From assembly GCA_004762125.1 (NCBI GenBank), contig SIHQ01000004.1:1-64000 (forward strand): a stretch of 64,000 nucleotides of DNA, read 5' to 3'. Under the pieces are notes generated by a model. That model had not been told where the DNA came from and ran no database searches. It saw nothing but the letters and a program-made list of their open reading frames with translations. Both the position numbers and the translations under genes were made by a program. Below, piece by piece: positions 54,701 through 64,000 of this stretch. Within the stretch, counting starts at the first letter, position 1; every line of letters starts with the position of its first letter. Origin of the DNA: Oceanospirillales bacterium (GTDB lineage: Bacteria; Pseudomonadota; Gammaproteobacteria; Pseudomonadales; Endozoicomonadaceae).

Positions 54701-54780
54701 GCGGCCTGCTGGTCTCAACCTTGCTGACTCTGATTGTTGTACCGGTTCTCTATAAACTGATGAGTAAAAAGAGTATCTGA
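51745..54780 (+). CDS. RND efflux transporter permease
   Basis: A 1011-residue HAE1-type resistance-nodulation-division pump with twelve transmembrane helices and two large periplasmic loops (about residues 40-340 and 560-860). The proton-relay Asp residues lie in LGLLVDNAIVV (helix 4), GIVVNNSIILVDYANQLRKEG is the matching segment of helix 10, and the MPRSEDPQFEFPATMVQVVYPG start is normal. It works with the adjacent adaptor; substrate is not readable. A terminator follows. Confidence 0.94.
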   Translation: MRLPALAIKNRRFTLIAMLLLILLGLVSLQNMPRSEDPQFEFPATMVQVVYPGTNPQDMEKLIVDPIEEVVNELDDIKVLKANIEDGLAVIRVEFIYGSDPQDKYDDVVSSIARIRDQLPEGIAVLNIDRISPVDVNIIQIAIKSEEQGYNVLKPLAEKFEKKLERIPGVKRAKTEAYAEQQLQIKARLEKMKELGIGLEDLINAVKVSGVNLPGGHVLSGDRRFTVRTSGDFRSLDEIKRTAVLSSPGKVIYVEDVAEVSFGDALPGYLARYQGETSVFVTVVQREGSNIFKVMEQIKAAMAELEKKLPNGVTLGVTHDQAESVDMRIDQFFDSLMQGLLLVGILTLLFLGFRPAMVIIFAIPLSFFIGIGWLDLAGFGIQQMSIAGLVIALGLLVDNAIVVTENVDRFLRQGYSPEEAAAKGASQVGWAVVSGTFTTILAFVPILMLQTGAGIFLRSMPVTVILTLLASLLIALMLTPLMASLFLQGKKRKTPKLLRALDAFAKRPYRRLLTVALKQPVIVLSIAMLTLVGSVMLAGKIGVSMFPKAEKPMFMVNIELPEGSSFNDTTRVAIQAEDIIKGHELVRSISTNVGKGNPRIYYNIFPSRQVPNYAQLVVRLHTGNLSKVEPFVEELREAFAKVTGARITIKELMQGPPYEAPIAIRVVGDDLNQVLKASRDVENFIEQTQGTVNVNNPLDKPKVDLKVNINREKAAMYSVSINSIDQVIRASLVGVTVSQFRDAVGEDFPVVVSYQGSDRPRMEDFDIMMVKSASGELIPIKQLVSLKIQSALPRFQHHMTERMVRITADIKGSYQAEALTNEIVKKLDQYNWPEGVYYQIGGEQEQRKESFSGMTKVLLIALIGIFAVLVLQFNSFSQPLVIFAAIPFAVTGMVLALWIAGFTFSFTAFIGLTSLVGIVVNNSIILVDYANQLRKEGHSVAEAIIMSGQTRLLPILLTTMTTIGGLLPLTLSGSSMWAPMGSTIIGGLLVSTLLTLIVVPVLYKLMSKKSI

Positions 54781-54789
54781 CCTTTTTAT

Positions 54790-54829
54790 GCCGGGCTGTA
54801 TACCAAGGGGGTTACAGTTCGGCTTTTTT
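54790..54829 (+). terminator. terminator of the efflux operon
   Basis: GCCGGGCTGTA pairs with TACAGTTCGGC (two G-T pairs) around an 11- to 12-base loop, followed by six T. It begins ten bases after the permease stop. Confidence 0.85.
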
Positions 54830-54888
54830 ATTCCTGAACCTGAATCGAATATATACGTCTAAAATAAGGAGTACCTATCTGACAACTC

Positions 54889-56040
54889 ATGGATCGAGTT
54901 ATGTCCGTTTCCGGCCCGAATAAACCATTAAACCCTGCATCAGTAGTCACTTCAGATCAGCCATCAAAGCAGGCTACAGGCTCTTTCGCCCACCAGCCTG
55001 TTGAAAAAGTAGAGACGCCATCTGTACCTCTGTCCAAAACAAAGCCCACTGAAAACCTTCAAAACCAGCGCCCTGTCAGCCACCGTCAGGTTCTGAAATC
55101 ATCTCCATCAGAGCTTACTCCCGAGTTTCGTAGAGAACTTTGGCAAGAGCTTCCCAATTTTCCACACGATGCCGAATTCTGTCGACAGCTGATTATCGAT
55201 TCAGCGCTGGCTGAGTACACTTACAACCTGCGCCTCGACCTGATTGCACAACCAGCAACAATGGACTTGGGCACACCCTCTGGCCGTCAGGGTATTGGTA
55301 AAAGTTTTGAGCCACTGGAACAGATAAATCCGGAGAAATTTCAGTCATTCCGGAGCAACATGGAAAATCTTCCCGTTTTTAAGGGAAGAACTTTGAAAGT
55401 GGATAACGGGCTGATCTACGATAGAAAAAGTGGTCTTGTTATGACTCTGTTCGTTGATGACAAGTTCAAACAGGTCAAACTGGTATTTGGTGGTACCTTC
55501 TCAGGCAAGCTTCTAAGTCAGGATACAAGAAAGCTATCCCTTCAACAGGTGTTCGCCGACGGAAAAAACTTTACGGGTTTGGGAATACCCATGGCTTACC
55601 AGCAGGCTGAAGCCGCAACAGGGTTAGCGAAATCATTGTTCTCTGATGAAACTCTGACCCTTACCGGTCATTCTCTCGGAGGCGGGTTGGCACAGTATTC
55701 CGGCTGTATGCATGAAGTTCCTGCCAACTGCTTTGCTTCAGCCGCCCTGGGAAAGGCGCCGTTAGTCGAACTTATGAAAAGAGGGAAGTTAAACCCCGAG
55801 TGGATCAAGAAAAATATCTTTCAGGTGCTGGTGATGCTCGATCCGGTCAATAACCCAAAGGGAACGGCAAAACTAAGGCTCCATTTTGTATTGACCAATC
55901 TTGGCACGAGATTTCTTTTACCCAGTAATGACACACTCAGAGAAGGAAGTATCGGTGGTTATCATTCCTGCAGCCATGGCCATGTCACTTATTATGCAAC
56001 CCGGTCAATGAACAAGAGCGTTGTAGAAAGTCGGCTATAA
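54889..56040 (+). CDS. lipase class 3-like alpha/beta hydrolase
   Basis: A 383-residue protein. The first 80 residues are Pro/Ser/Lys-rich and look disordered; the rest carries the nucleophile elbow GHSLGGGLAQYS (Ser in GHSLG) after a lipase-like core (LVFGGTFSGK), with an Asp (LDPVNNP) and His (SHGHVTYY) in order for a triad. No signal peptide or lipoprotein signal is visible, unlike ordinary secreted lipases. This could be a cytosolic enzyme or an effector exported by another route. Two start codons (54889, 54901) are possible. Confidence 0.7.
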   Translation: MDRVMSVSGPNKPLNPASVVTSDQPSKQATGSFAHQPVEKVETPSVPLSKTKPTENLQNQRPVSHRQVLKSSPSELTPEFRRELWQELPNFPHDAEFCRQLIIDSALAEYTYNLRLDLIAQPATMDLGTPSGRQGIGKSFEPLEQINPEKFQSFRSNMENLPVFKGRTLKVDNGLIYDRKSGLVMTLFVDDKFKQVKLVFGGTFSGKLLSQDTRKLSLQQVFADGKNFTGLGIPMAYQQAEAATGLAKSLFSDETLTLTGHSLGGGLAQYSGCMHEVPANCFASAALGKAPLVELMKRGKLNPEWIKKNIFQVLVMLDPVNNPKGTAKLRLHFVLTNLGTRFLLPSNDTLREGSIGGYHSCSHGHVTYYATRSMNKSVVESRL

Positions 56041-56104
56041 AACACTGTTACAACCATTGAGAAAGGCCTGGAAATATTCACGACCGTTACCAGACCCTTC
56101 AATA

Positions 56105-57328
<1,224 letters not shown>

Positions 57329-57361
57329 TCAGGGAACTTGTTATTTTGACAGGGTTATTAT

Positions 57362-57399
57362 GTACGAGGATATGACAGAGCAGTTTACATCATGCGACC
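57362..57399 (-). promoter_or_regulatory. ArgR-like direct-repeat site upstream of aruC
   Basis: On the minus strand GGTCGC-N8-AA (from 57399) is followed, 22 bases later, by TGTCAT-N8-AC. Pseudomonas ArgR sites are two direct repeats of TGTCGC-N8-AA-N5. One mismatch in the first half and three in the second. It lies 43 bases upstream of the aruC start. Confidence 0.45.
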
Positions 57400-57423
57400 G
57401 TAAATTTGTTTTTAGGTACGTAT

Positions 57424-57747
57424 TTATTCTAGCTCGTCTTCGATACCTTCTCTGTTTTGGATAACCGCTGCCCACGAAGATCTGAGTTCTATCAAGTCTT
57501 CACTCATTGTTATGGCTGATCCTTCCTCGGGATTTTCTGGCACAGGGTTAGTTTCATCGTATGCGTCGCGAGAAGCATCCAGTCTACCCTGATCCTTATC
57601 GTGGGCTGCTCTATAGGATTCCAGAACTCCAGCAAGAACTTCCCTATTGACCTCAGTGCGATCAAAATCCTGATCAGGCAGCAATTCAATCAACTGCTCG
57701 CATTCATCCAGTGTCTCTTTAGTCGGTAGTTCTCCATCAAGATTCAA
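57424..57747 (-). CDS. acidic protein of unknown function, start unclear
   Basis: An acidic, charged 107-residue frame (LPTKETLDECEQLIELLPDQ, later AAHDKDQGRLDASRDAYDE), mostly helical, with no membrane segment. It lacks an ATG: the best start is TTG 57747, with a poor ribosome site, while the frame stays open and protein-like back to about 57810 (SRLGRLLVYRLNLDGE). It may be a real gene with TTG start or the 3' part of a truncated gene. It lies between aruC and the regulator gene, and runs toward aruC. Confidence 0.45.
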   Translation of the reverse strand: MNLDGELPTKETLDECEQLIELLPDQDFDRTEVNREVLAGVLESYRAAHDKDQGRLDASRDAYDETNPVPENPEEGSAITMSEDLIELRSSWAAVIQNREGIEDELE

Positions 57748-57808
57748 TCGATAAACCAGTAACCTACCGAGTCTGCTCTGGGTTTGGGACCTGGTCCTGG
57801 AAGAGCCA

Positions 57809-57851
57809 TTTCAACGTTGCTGAAATAAATACCTTTAATTCATTTCAGCAA
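57809..57851. promoter_or_regulatory. inverted repeats upstream of the AraC-type regulator
   Basis: TTGCTGAAAT (57817-57826) and ATTTCAGCAA (57842-57851) form a perfect 10-bp inverted repeat with a 15-base gap; ATTTCA at 57809 also pairs with the first arm. So three half-sites stand about 100-140 bases before the regulator start. It could be an operator or a hairpin. Confidence 0.4.
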
Positions 57852-57954
57852 TGTCAGTACAATCAGCAGACTAACTTCGGTTTTTACCGGCATCATTAAA
57901 CTCAAACAACCACCCTTGGTTAATCGAGCAGTATTTAACTGAAAGGAACGCCCT

Positions 57955-58851
57955 GTGTCGCGGCACTTTGAGGTTGGCTTTATTCTATATCCTGCCTTTC
58001 CTCTACTGGAACTGGCCTCAGCACTGGAAACCTTGAAAACAGCGAACCTTCACTGTGACGATGCTTTCACGGTGAACTGTTATGCAGGCTCAAGCCCCCT
58101 TCTCAGTAATTCGGGTTTAGCGATTCTACCAGCGGTAGAGATGCCTGAATCCATGGATGTCTGTGTTGTGATTGCTGATAATCATCAGCTTCCACAGCAG
58201 GAACTGAAACTACCTGAGTACGGCATTCTTGCCGGTATCGAAGGCGGAACACGCATTTTGGCCCGACAGCAATTACTGAACGGTTACCATGTCAGTCTTT
58301 CAGGCAGCCCTTTTGACAACTGCGGTGATTTCCCCGATATCAAGATCAGCCAAAAAAACTGTGAAGTAGATCGTAACTTCATTACTTGCCATGGCTCTCT
58401 GTCTTCCGTCGACCTAACTCTGGAGGTTTTGGCACTCCTGCATAACAGCGACCTGGCTCGAGACGTTGCTACCCAGCTTCAACTACCCACAAACTCCCGC
58501 TTCTCCCTGCCTCCGGAAAAACAGTCTATAAGAAGAAAGCAGCCTCAGATTGAAGAGGCTGTAGAGCTGATGGAAGCCAATATCGAAGAACCTTTGGGTG
58601 CTGACGAACTGGCGTCACTGGTAGGCATATCCAGACGACAACTGGAAAGATTATTCAGAAAGCACTTGGATACTGTACCGTCAAAATATTATTTAAAGCT
58701 AAGACTGGAGCAGGCCAGAAAGCTACTTCAGGAAACAACCACCTCGGTGGTTGAAGTGGGGATAGCCTGCGGATTCTCTAACGCCTCTCACTTCAGTACT
58801 GCTTATAAGAACCATTTTGACAAAACCCCAAGAGAAGAAAGACACCATTAA
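57955..58851 (+). CDS. AraC-family regulator, GlxA/ArgR-like
   Basis: A 298-residue regulator with GTG start and AAAGGAA ribosome site. Residues 1-180 form a DJ-1/PfpI-like sensing domain (FEVGFILYPAFPLLELASALE), and the last 95 residues carry two helix-turn-helix units (LASLVGISRRQLERLFRK and VVEVGIACGFSNASHFSTAYK). Pseudomonas ArgR has this architecture and activates the aru genes in response to arginine. Its position between aruC and the succinyltransferase operon, with ArgR-like repeats on both sides, supports the same job here. Confidence 0.85.
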   Translation: MSRHFEVGFILYPAFPLLELASALETLKTANLHCDDAFTVNCYAGSSPLLSNSGLAILPAVEMPESMDVCVVIADNHQLPQQELKLPEYGILAGIEGGTRILARQQLLNGYHVSLSGSPFDNCGDFPDIKISQKNCEVDRNFITCHGSLSSVDLTLEVLALLHNSDLARDVATQLQLPTNSRFSLPPEKQSIRRKQPQIEEAVELMEANIEEPLGADELASLVGISRRQLERLFRKHLDTVPSKYYLKLRLEQARKLLQETTTSVVEVGIACGFSNASHFSTAYKNHFDKTPREERHH

Positions 58852-58858
58852 AATCGAG

Positions 58859-58922
58859 TGTCTGAATCTCGATAGTCATTGTCGCATTCCAAACAGAAGA
58901 CATAGGTAGTTTTTCTTATAAT
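58859..58922 (+). promoter_or_regulatory. ArgR-like direct repeats and promoter of the aru operon
   Basis: TGTCTG (58859-58864) and TGTCGC (58880-58885) are exactly 21 bases apart, the repeat length of Pseudomonas ArgR sites; the A-rich positions 14 bases into each repeat are TA and CA instead of AA. TATAAT (58917-58922) is the -10, without a good -35, so an activator sitting next to it makes sense. Confidence 0.6.
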
Positions 58923-58954
58923 TACTGTATGAATCACAACTATGTTGAGTGCTG

Positions 58955-60214
58955 ATGTCTGACATTCTGACTCCCCTGACTCCCTGGTTAAACGCACTGG
59001 ATTCCGAACAGGAAACCATGCTGAAGCACACCATTTCCCTAGCAGAAATAAATTCAGGCAGCTTCAATGCCCCAGGTGTAAACCGGGTTCTGGCAGCTGT
59101 TCGGGAACTGGCAAAGCCTCTGGCTGGTAAGGAAGAAGTCATTGAACTGAAACCTTTTGAAGTTATCAATGACAAGGGAGAGGCAGAACTTCATACCCTG
59201 GGCAACGCCTTGAGAATCAGCAAACGTCCAGAAGCACCTCTACGGGTTTTTCTGTGCGGTCACCTGGACACAGTGTTTGCTGAAAATGACAGCTTCCAGA
59301 CAGTCAGGCATCTTGATGACGATACCATTAACGGCCCCGGTGTTGCCGACCTCAAAGGTGGCATTGTGGTTATGCTGAAAGCATTGCAAGCCTTGGAAAA
59401 CAGCCCCTGGGCTGAACACATCGGCTGGGAAATCCTGTTTAATCCTGATGAAGAAATCGGCTCACCCAGCTCGGTGAAACTTATCGTTGAAGCAGCAAAA
59501 AACGTCAATGTGGGCATGCTCTACGAACCAAGTTTCCCTGATGGCAGTCTGGCCGGCCAGCGCAAGGGCAGTGGTAACTTCACAGCTGTCTGTTTCGGTA
59601 AAGCCGCTCATGCCGGTAGAGAACATCATCTGGGTCGTAACGCTATTCGAAGTTTATGCGACTTTGTATCCAAAATGGATCAGCTCAATGGCAAGAGAGA
59701 AGGTGTCACCTTCAACCCCGGTTATATCAACGGTGGAGGTGCTACCAATATCGTGCCGGAACGCTGCATCAGCCGTTTTAACATTCGTATAGAAAAACCT
59801 GATGACGATCAGTGGTGTATTGATCAATTACAAATGATTGTTAATGAAATCAACACTCGCAATGGCATCTCACTGGAACTACACGGCAGCTTTGGCCGTG
59901 GACCAAAGGTACTGACACCTGCTAACAGAAAACTGTTTTCACTGGCTCAGGAATGTGGTTATGCACTGGGCATGTCCATTGATGTTAAACCTACCGGTGG
60001 CTGCTGTGATGGCAACAATCTTGCGTCAGCGGGCATTCCAAATATCGACACGCTGGGCGTCCAGGGTGGCAATATTCACAGTGATCGTGAATACATGAAG
60101 ATCAGCAGTTTGGTACCAAGAGCCAAACTCAGTGCGGCCTTGCTAATGACACTGGCCAGAAATCAGGCAGAAGGTATCGGCAACGATTGGCTGAAAGAAA
60201 CTGATAGCAGGTAG
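58955..60214 (+). CDS. M20 family metallo-amidohydrolase
   Basis: A 419-residue M20 peptidase-like hydrolase with two-zinc site: GHLDTVF (His and Asp), GVADLKGG, NPDEEIGSP (Glu-Glu) and the C-terminal NIHSDREY His. The dimerisation domain covers about residues 195-310. M20 enzymes remove acyl groups or cut peptides and include N-acetylornithine and succinyl-diaminopimelate hydrolases. Being first in the aru operon, it might act on N-succinyl-glutamate, the normal AstE reaction, but this is inference. ATG 58955 is chosen; GTG 58949 is possible. Confidence 0.88.
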   Translation: MSDILTPLTPWLNALDSEQETMLKHTISLAEINSGSFNAPGVNRVLAAVRELAKPLAGKEEVIELKPFEVINDKGEAELHTLGNALRISKRPEAPLRVFLCGHLDTVFAENDSFQTVRHLDDDTINGPGVADLKGGIVVMLKALQALENSPWAEHIGWEILFNPDEEIGSPSSVKLIVEAAKNVNVGMLYEPSFPDGSLAGQRKGSGNFTAVCFGKAAHAGREHHLGRNAIRSLCDFVSKMDQLNGKREGVTFNPGYINGGGATNIVPERCISRFNIRIEKPDDDQWCIDQLQMIVNEINTRNGISLELHGSFGRGPKVLTPANRKLFSLAQECGYALGMSIDVKPTGGCCDGNNLASAGIPNIDTLGVQGGNIHSDREYMKISSLVPRAKLSAALLMTLARNQAEGIGNDWLKETDSR

Positions 60215-60220
60215 TTTTTA

Positions 60221-61234
60221 ATGAATATTGTCAGACCCGTGACCTACAGTGACTTGGCAGCATTGGAAGCTCTGGCTGAAAGTGCCAGTGACTCCATGAC
60301 TACTCTTCCGGCCAGTCGGGAGCACTTGCAGGAACTGATCAACAATACTCAGATCTCCCTGAGCAAAGACGTTGATGCACCTAGCAACGAAAGCTATCAC
60401 TTCGTTCTGGTAGATACTTTGACTGGGGAAGTGCTGGGGATTTCAGGAATTATTGCCTGTTTGGGAGCGGCAACACCCTTCTACACCTTTCGTATTGATG
60501 AAGATGTTCACGCTTCTGAAGATTTGAAAATCATCAACCGAATGACAGCACTGAAGCTTTGTCAGGATTACACCGGCTACACCAGCCTCTGTACTCTGTT
60601 TCTTGCTCCTGAACACGATACTGCTGAAAACATGGAGCTCCTGAGTCGGGCACGCTTACTGTTCATTGCCGAACACAGAGATCGTTTTGCCGAAAGAATT
60701 CTGGCTGAAATTCAAGGGGTTGTTGACGAAGAAAATTGCTCACCCTTCTGGGACAGTCTGGGCAAACACTTTCTCTCCATGGAAATGTCACAGGCCAATT
60801 ACTTAACGGGTATTCAGAAGAAAAACTTTATTGCTGACTTGATGCCCAGATACCCCATCTATACACGACTGCTACCGAAGAAAGCTCGAGCCGTTATTGG
60901 CGAGCACAGACCAGACCGTGAGCCGGTGCTCAATTTGCTGGAGAAGGAAGGTTTCAACTATCAGGGTTATATCGATATTTTTGATGGTGGCCCCACTCTT
61001 GAAGGCGGTATTGACCGACTGACAACCATCAGAGAAAGCGCATTGGTACCTGTGTCAGCTGGACATTCCGCTGAACCAAAAGGTCTGGTCGCCAACCAAT
61101 CATTGGAAGACTTTCGCTGTCTTCTGACTTCCTGTAACCCGGAGCAGTTATTCCTTGCTCCGGAACAACTTGATCACCTGCAGCTAGCAAGCGGTGACCC
61201 CGCTCGCGTAACTGCCAGCTATCCGAGAACCTGA
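60221..61234 (+). CDS. aruF: arginine N-succinyltransferase, subunit 1
   Basis: A 337-residue AstA-family acyltransferase that moves succinyl from succinyl-CoA to arginine, the first step of the AST pathway. INRMTALKLCQDYTGYTSLCTLFL, LMPRYPIYTRLLP and FDGGPTLEGGID are typical AstA blocks. Pseudomonas uses two related subunits, AruF and AruG, as a heterotetramer; this first copy is only about a third identical by eye to the second one 930 bases on. It begins six bases after the M20 stop. Confidence 0.93.
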   Translation: MNIVRPVTYSDLAALEALAESASDSMTTLPASREHLQELINNTQISLSKDVDAPSNESYHFVLVDTLTGEVLGISGIIACLGAATPFYTFRIDEDVHASEDLKIINRMTALKLCQDYTGYTSLCTLFLAPEHDTAENMELLSRARLLFIAEHRDRFAERILAEIQGVVDEENCSPFWDSLGKHFLSMEMSQANYLTGIQKKNFIADLMPRYPIYTRLLPKKARAVIGEHRPDREPVLNLLEKEGFNYQGYIDIFDGGPTLEGGIDRLTTIRESALVPVSAGHSAEPKGLVANQSLEDFRCLLTSCNPEQLFLAPEQLDHLQLASGDPARVTASYPRT

Positions 61235-61237
61235 GCA

Positions 61238-62047
61238 ATGACAAATAACAAAATCAATACGTTGCTGGAAGCTATGTGGCAAAATTATCTGGAGCTGACA
61301 CCGGATGCCCGTAGTATTCATGATCTGTTTGCCGAGCAAAATGACAGTGTCATTATCAATGATCACATTGCCTTGCGAACCTTCAATCTGGACAAGGTCA
61401 ATATCAACAAAATCGCTCGTCCTTTTCTGGAAGCCGGATATGTTGAAGGCGGACAGTATGAATTCCCGAACCGCAATCTGGTTGCCCGTCACTTTCAACA
61501 TGAAGACGACACTTTACCGAAAGTGTTTATCAGTGAACTGTTGGTAGAAAAGTTATCCACAGGAGCTCAAACAATTATTCACAGACTGGTTGATCAGGTC
61601 AGTCATGATCAGGTTTCAAAAGACGAATTTTGTTTCTCTGGTCGAAACTGGCAAGTAACCAGCACTGAATATGAAACTCTGTTATCGGAAAGCGAATATG
61701 CGGCCTGGGTTTCTGCTTTTGGTTACCGCCCAAATCATTTTACCGTTTCCATAAACCACCTCTCTTCCCACCAGAACATTCAGAACCTTAATCAGGATCT
61801 TGTGGATAGCGGCTACACTTTAAACGCCAGTGGCGGTGAAATTAAAGGTTCTCCTAAAGTTCTGCTGGAACAATCTTCAACAATGGCTGGCAAAGTCACG
61901 GTTACTTTCAGTGATGGCCTAAGCCTAAATATTCCCAGCTGCTTCTATGAGTTTGCCAAACGTTACCCGATGGCCAATGGCGAGCTTTACCACGGATTTG
62001 TTGCAGCATCTGCTGACAAGATTTTTGAAAGTACAGATCAGCACTGA
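61238..62047 (+). CDS. DUF1338 domain protein (HglS/YdcJ-type non-heme iron enzyme)
   Basis: A 269-residue protein with DUF1338 blocks: NDHIALRTFNLDKVNI, FISELLVEKLS, YAAWVSAFGYRPNHFTVSINHL and YEFAKRYPMANGELYHGFVAASADKIFEST. The His-His-Glu iron site is likely His in NDHIA, His in NHFTV and a C-terminal Glu. Known members convert 2-oxoadipate to D-2-hydroxyglutarate in lysine breakdown. Placed between the two succinyltransferase genes (3 bases after the first), it probably handles a 2-oxo acid or arginine/lysine-derived acid. Confidence 0.88.
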   Translation: MTNNKINTLLEAMWQNYLELTPDARSIHDLFAEQNDSVIINDHIALRTFNLDKVNINKIARPFLEAGYVEGGQYEFPNRNLVARHFQHEDDTLPKVFISELLVEKLSTGAQTIIHRLVDQVSHDQVSKDEFCFSGRNWQVTSTEYETLLSESEYAAWVSAFGYRPNHFTVSINHLSSHQNIQNLNQDLVDSGYTLNASGGEIKGSPKVLLEQSSTMAGKVTVTFSDGLSLNIPSCFYEFAKRYPMANGELYHGFVAASADKIFESTDQH

Positions 62048-62164
62048 GCCGGCATTAATCGTAAAAAAATAATGACAAAGACACAGTGTAAGGCAATACC
62101 CCTGCCTGCATTGTATGAGAATGATATACAGCTGTTTATTCAGCTTGAGGCCTGACAGCACACT

Positions 62165-64000
<1,836 letters not shown>

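Overview
The window is chromosomal DNA of a gammaproteobacterium. The 5' end of a 16S rRNA gene, the order tyrS / M23 peptidase / anmK / erpA familiar from Pseudomonas, AST arginine catabolism with two arginine succinyltransferase subunits, and many moderately GC-balanced marine-type accessory genes all point to the Oceanospirillales/Pseudomonadales side of the class. A host-associated group such as Endozoicomonadaceae is plausible, but that is inference from gene content and not proven. No CRISPR array, tRNA, prophage or complete insertion sequence was seen; gene decay is visible as several frameshifted or stop-interrupted remnants.

Layout. 1-838: start of an rrn operon on the minus strand with boxA leader and two promoters. 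839-3454: a frameshifted protein-kinase gene, a stop-interrupted coiled-coil gene and dacB. 3732-9516: a Lon-like ATP-dependent protease, a glutaredoxin-fold protein lacking its active-site cysteines, and the three-gene AmmeMemoRadiSam set. 9713-17394: small membrane proteins, tyrS, cell-wall genes (M23 endopeptidase, anmK), erpA, a DUF6776 protein and a phospholipid-type CDP-alcohol transferase with a small membrane partner. 17478-28490: cold-shock protein, PAP2 phosphatase, OmpW, an MsbA-like ABC exporter, metallo-hydrolase, GDPD, oxidoreductase, CWC protein, argC, HopJ, DUF3820 and a CLC chloride channel.

28592-37204 is a central-metabolism stretch: hemJ, then serine uptake and deamination (sdaC, sdaA) with a long regulated leader, and acetate overflow (ackA, pta). 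Serine to pyruvate to acetate gives a coherent ATP-yielding route. 37302-49853 carries a very large secreted nuclease, a GDCCVxC protein, an OmpA lipoprotein, hydrolases, a dicarboxylate symporter, bioA, a two-module PTPS-like protein and a trpB without adjacent trpA.

49903-54780 is a TetR-controlled RND efflux pump. 54889-56040 is a lipase-like protein without a signal peptide. 56105-64000 is the arginine catabolism region: aruC on the minus strand, an AraC-type ArgR-like regulator, then M20 amidohydrolase, aruF, a DUF1338 enzyme, aruG and the start of astD. Direct repeats resembling the Pseudomonas ArgR site (TGTCGC-N8-AA, about 21 bp repeat) lie in front of both the aruC gene and the aruF-aruG-astD operon, which ties the regulator to the cluster. 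The window ends inside astD.
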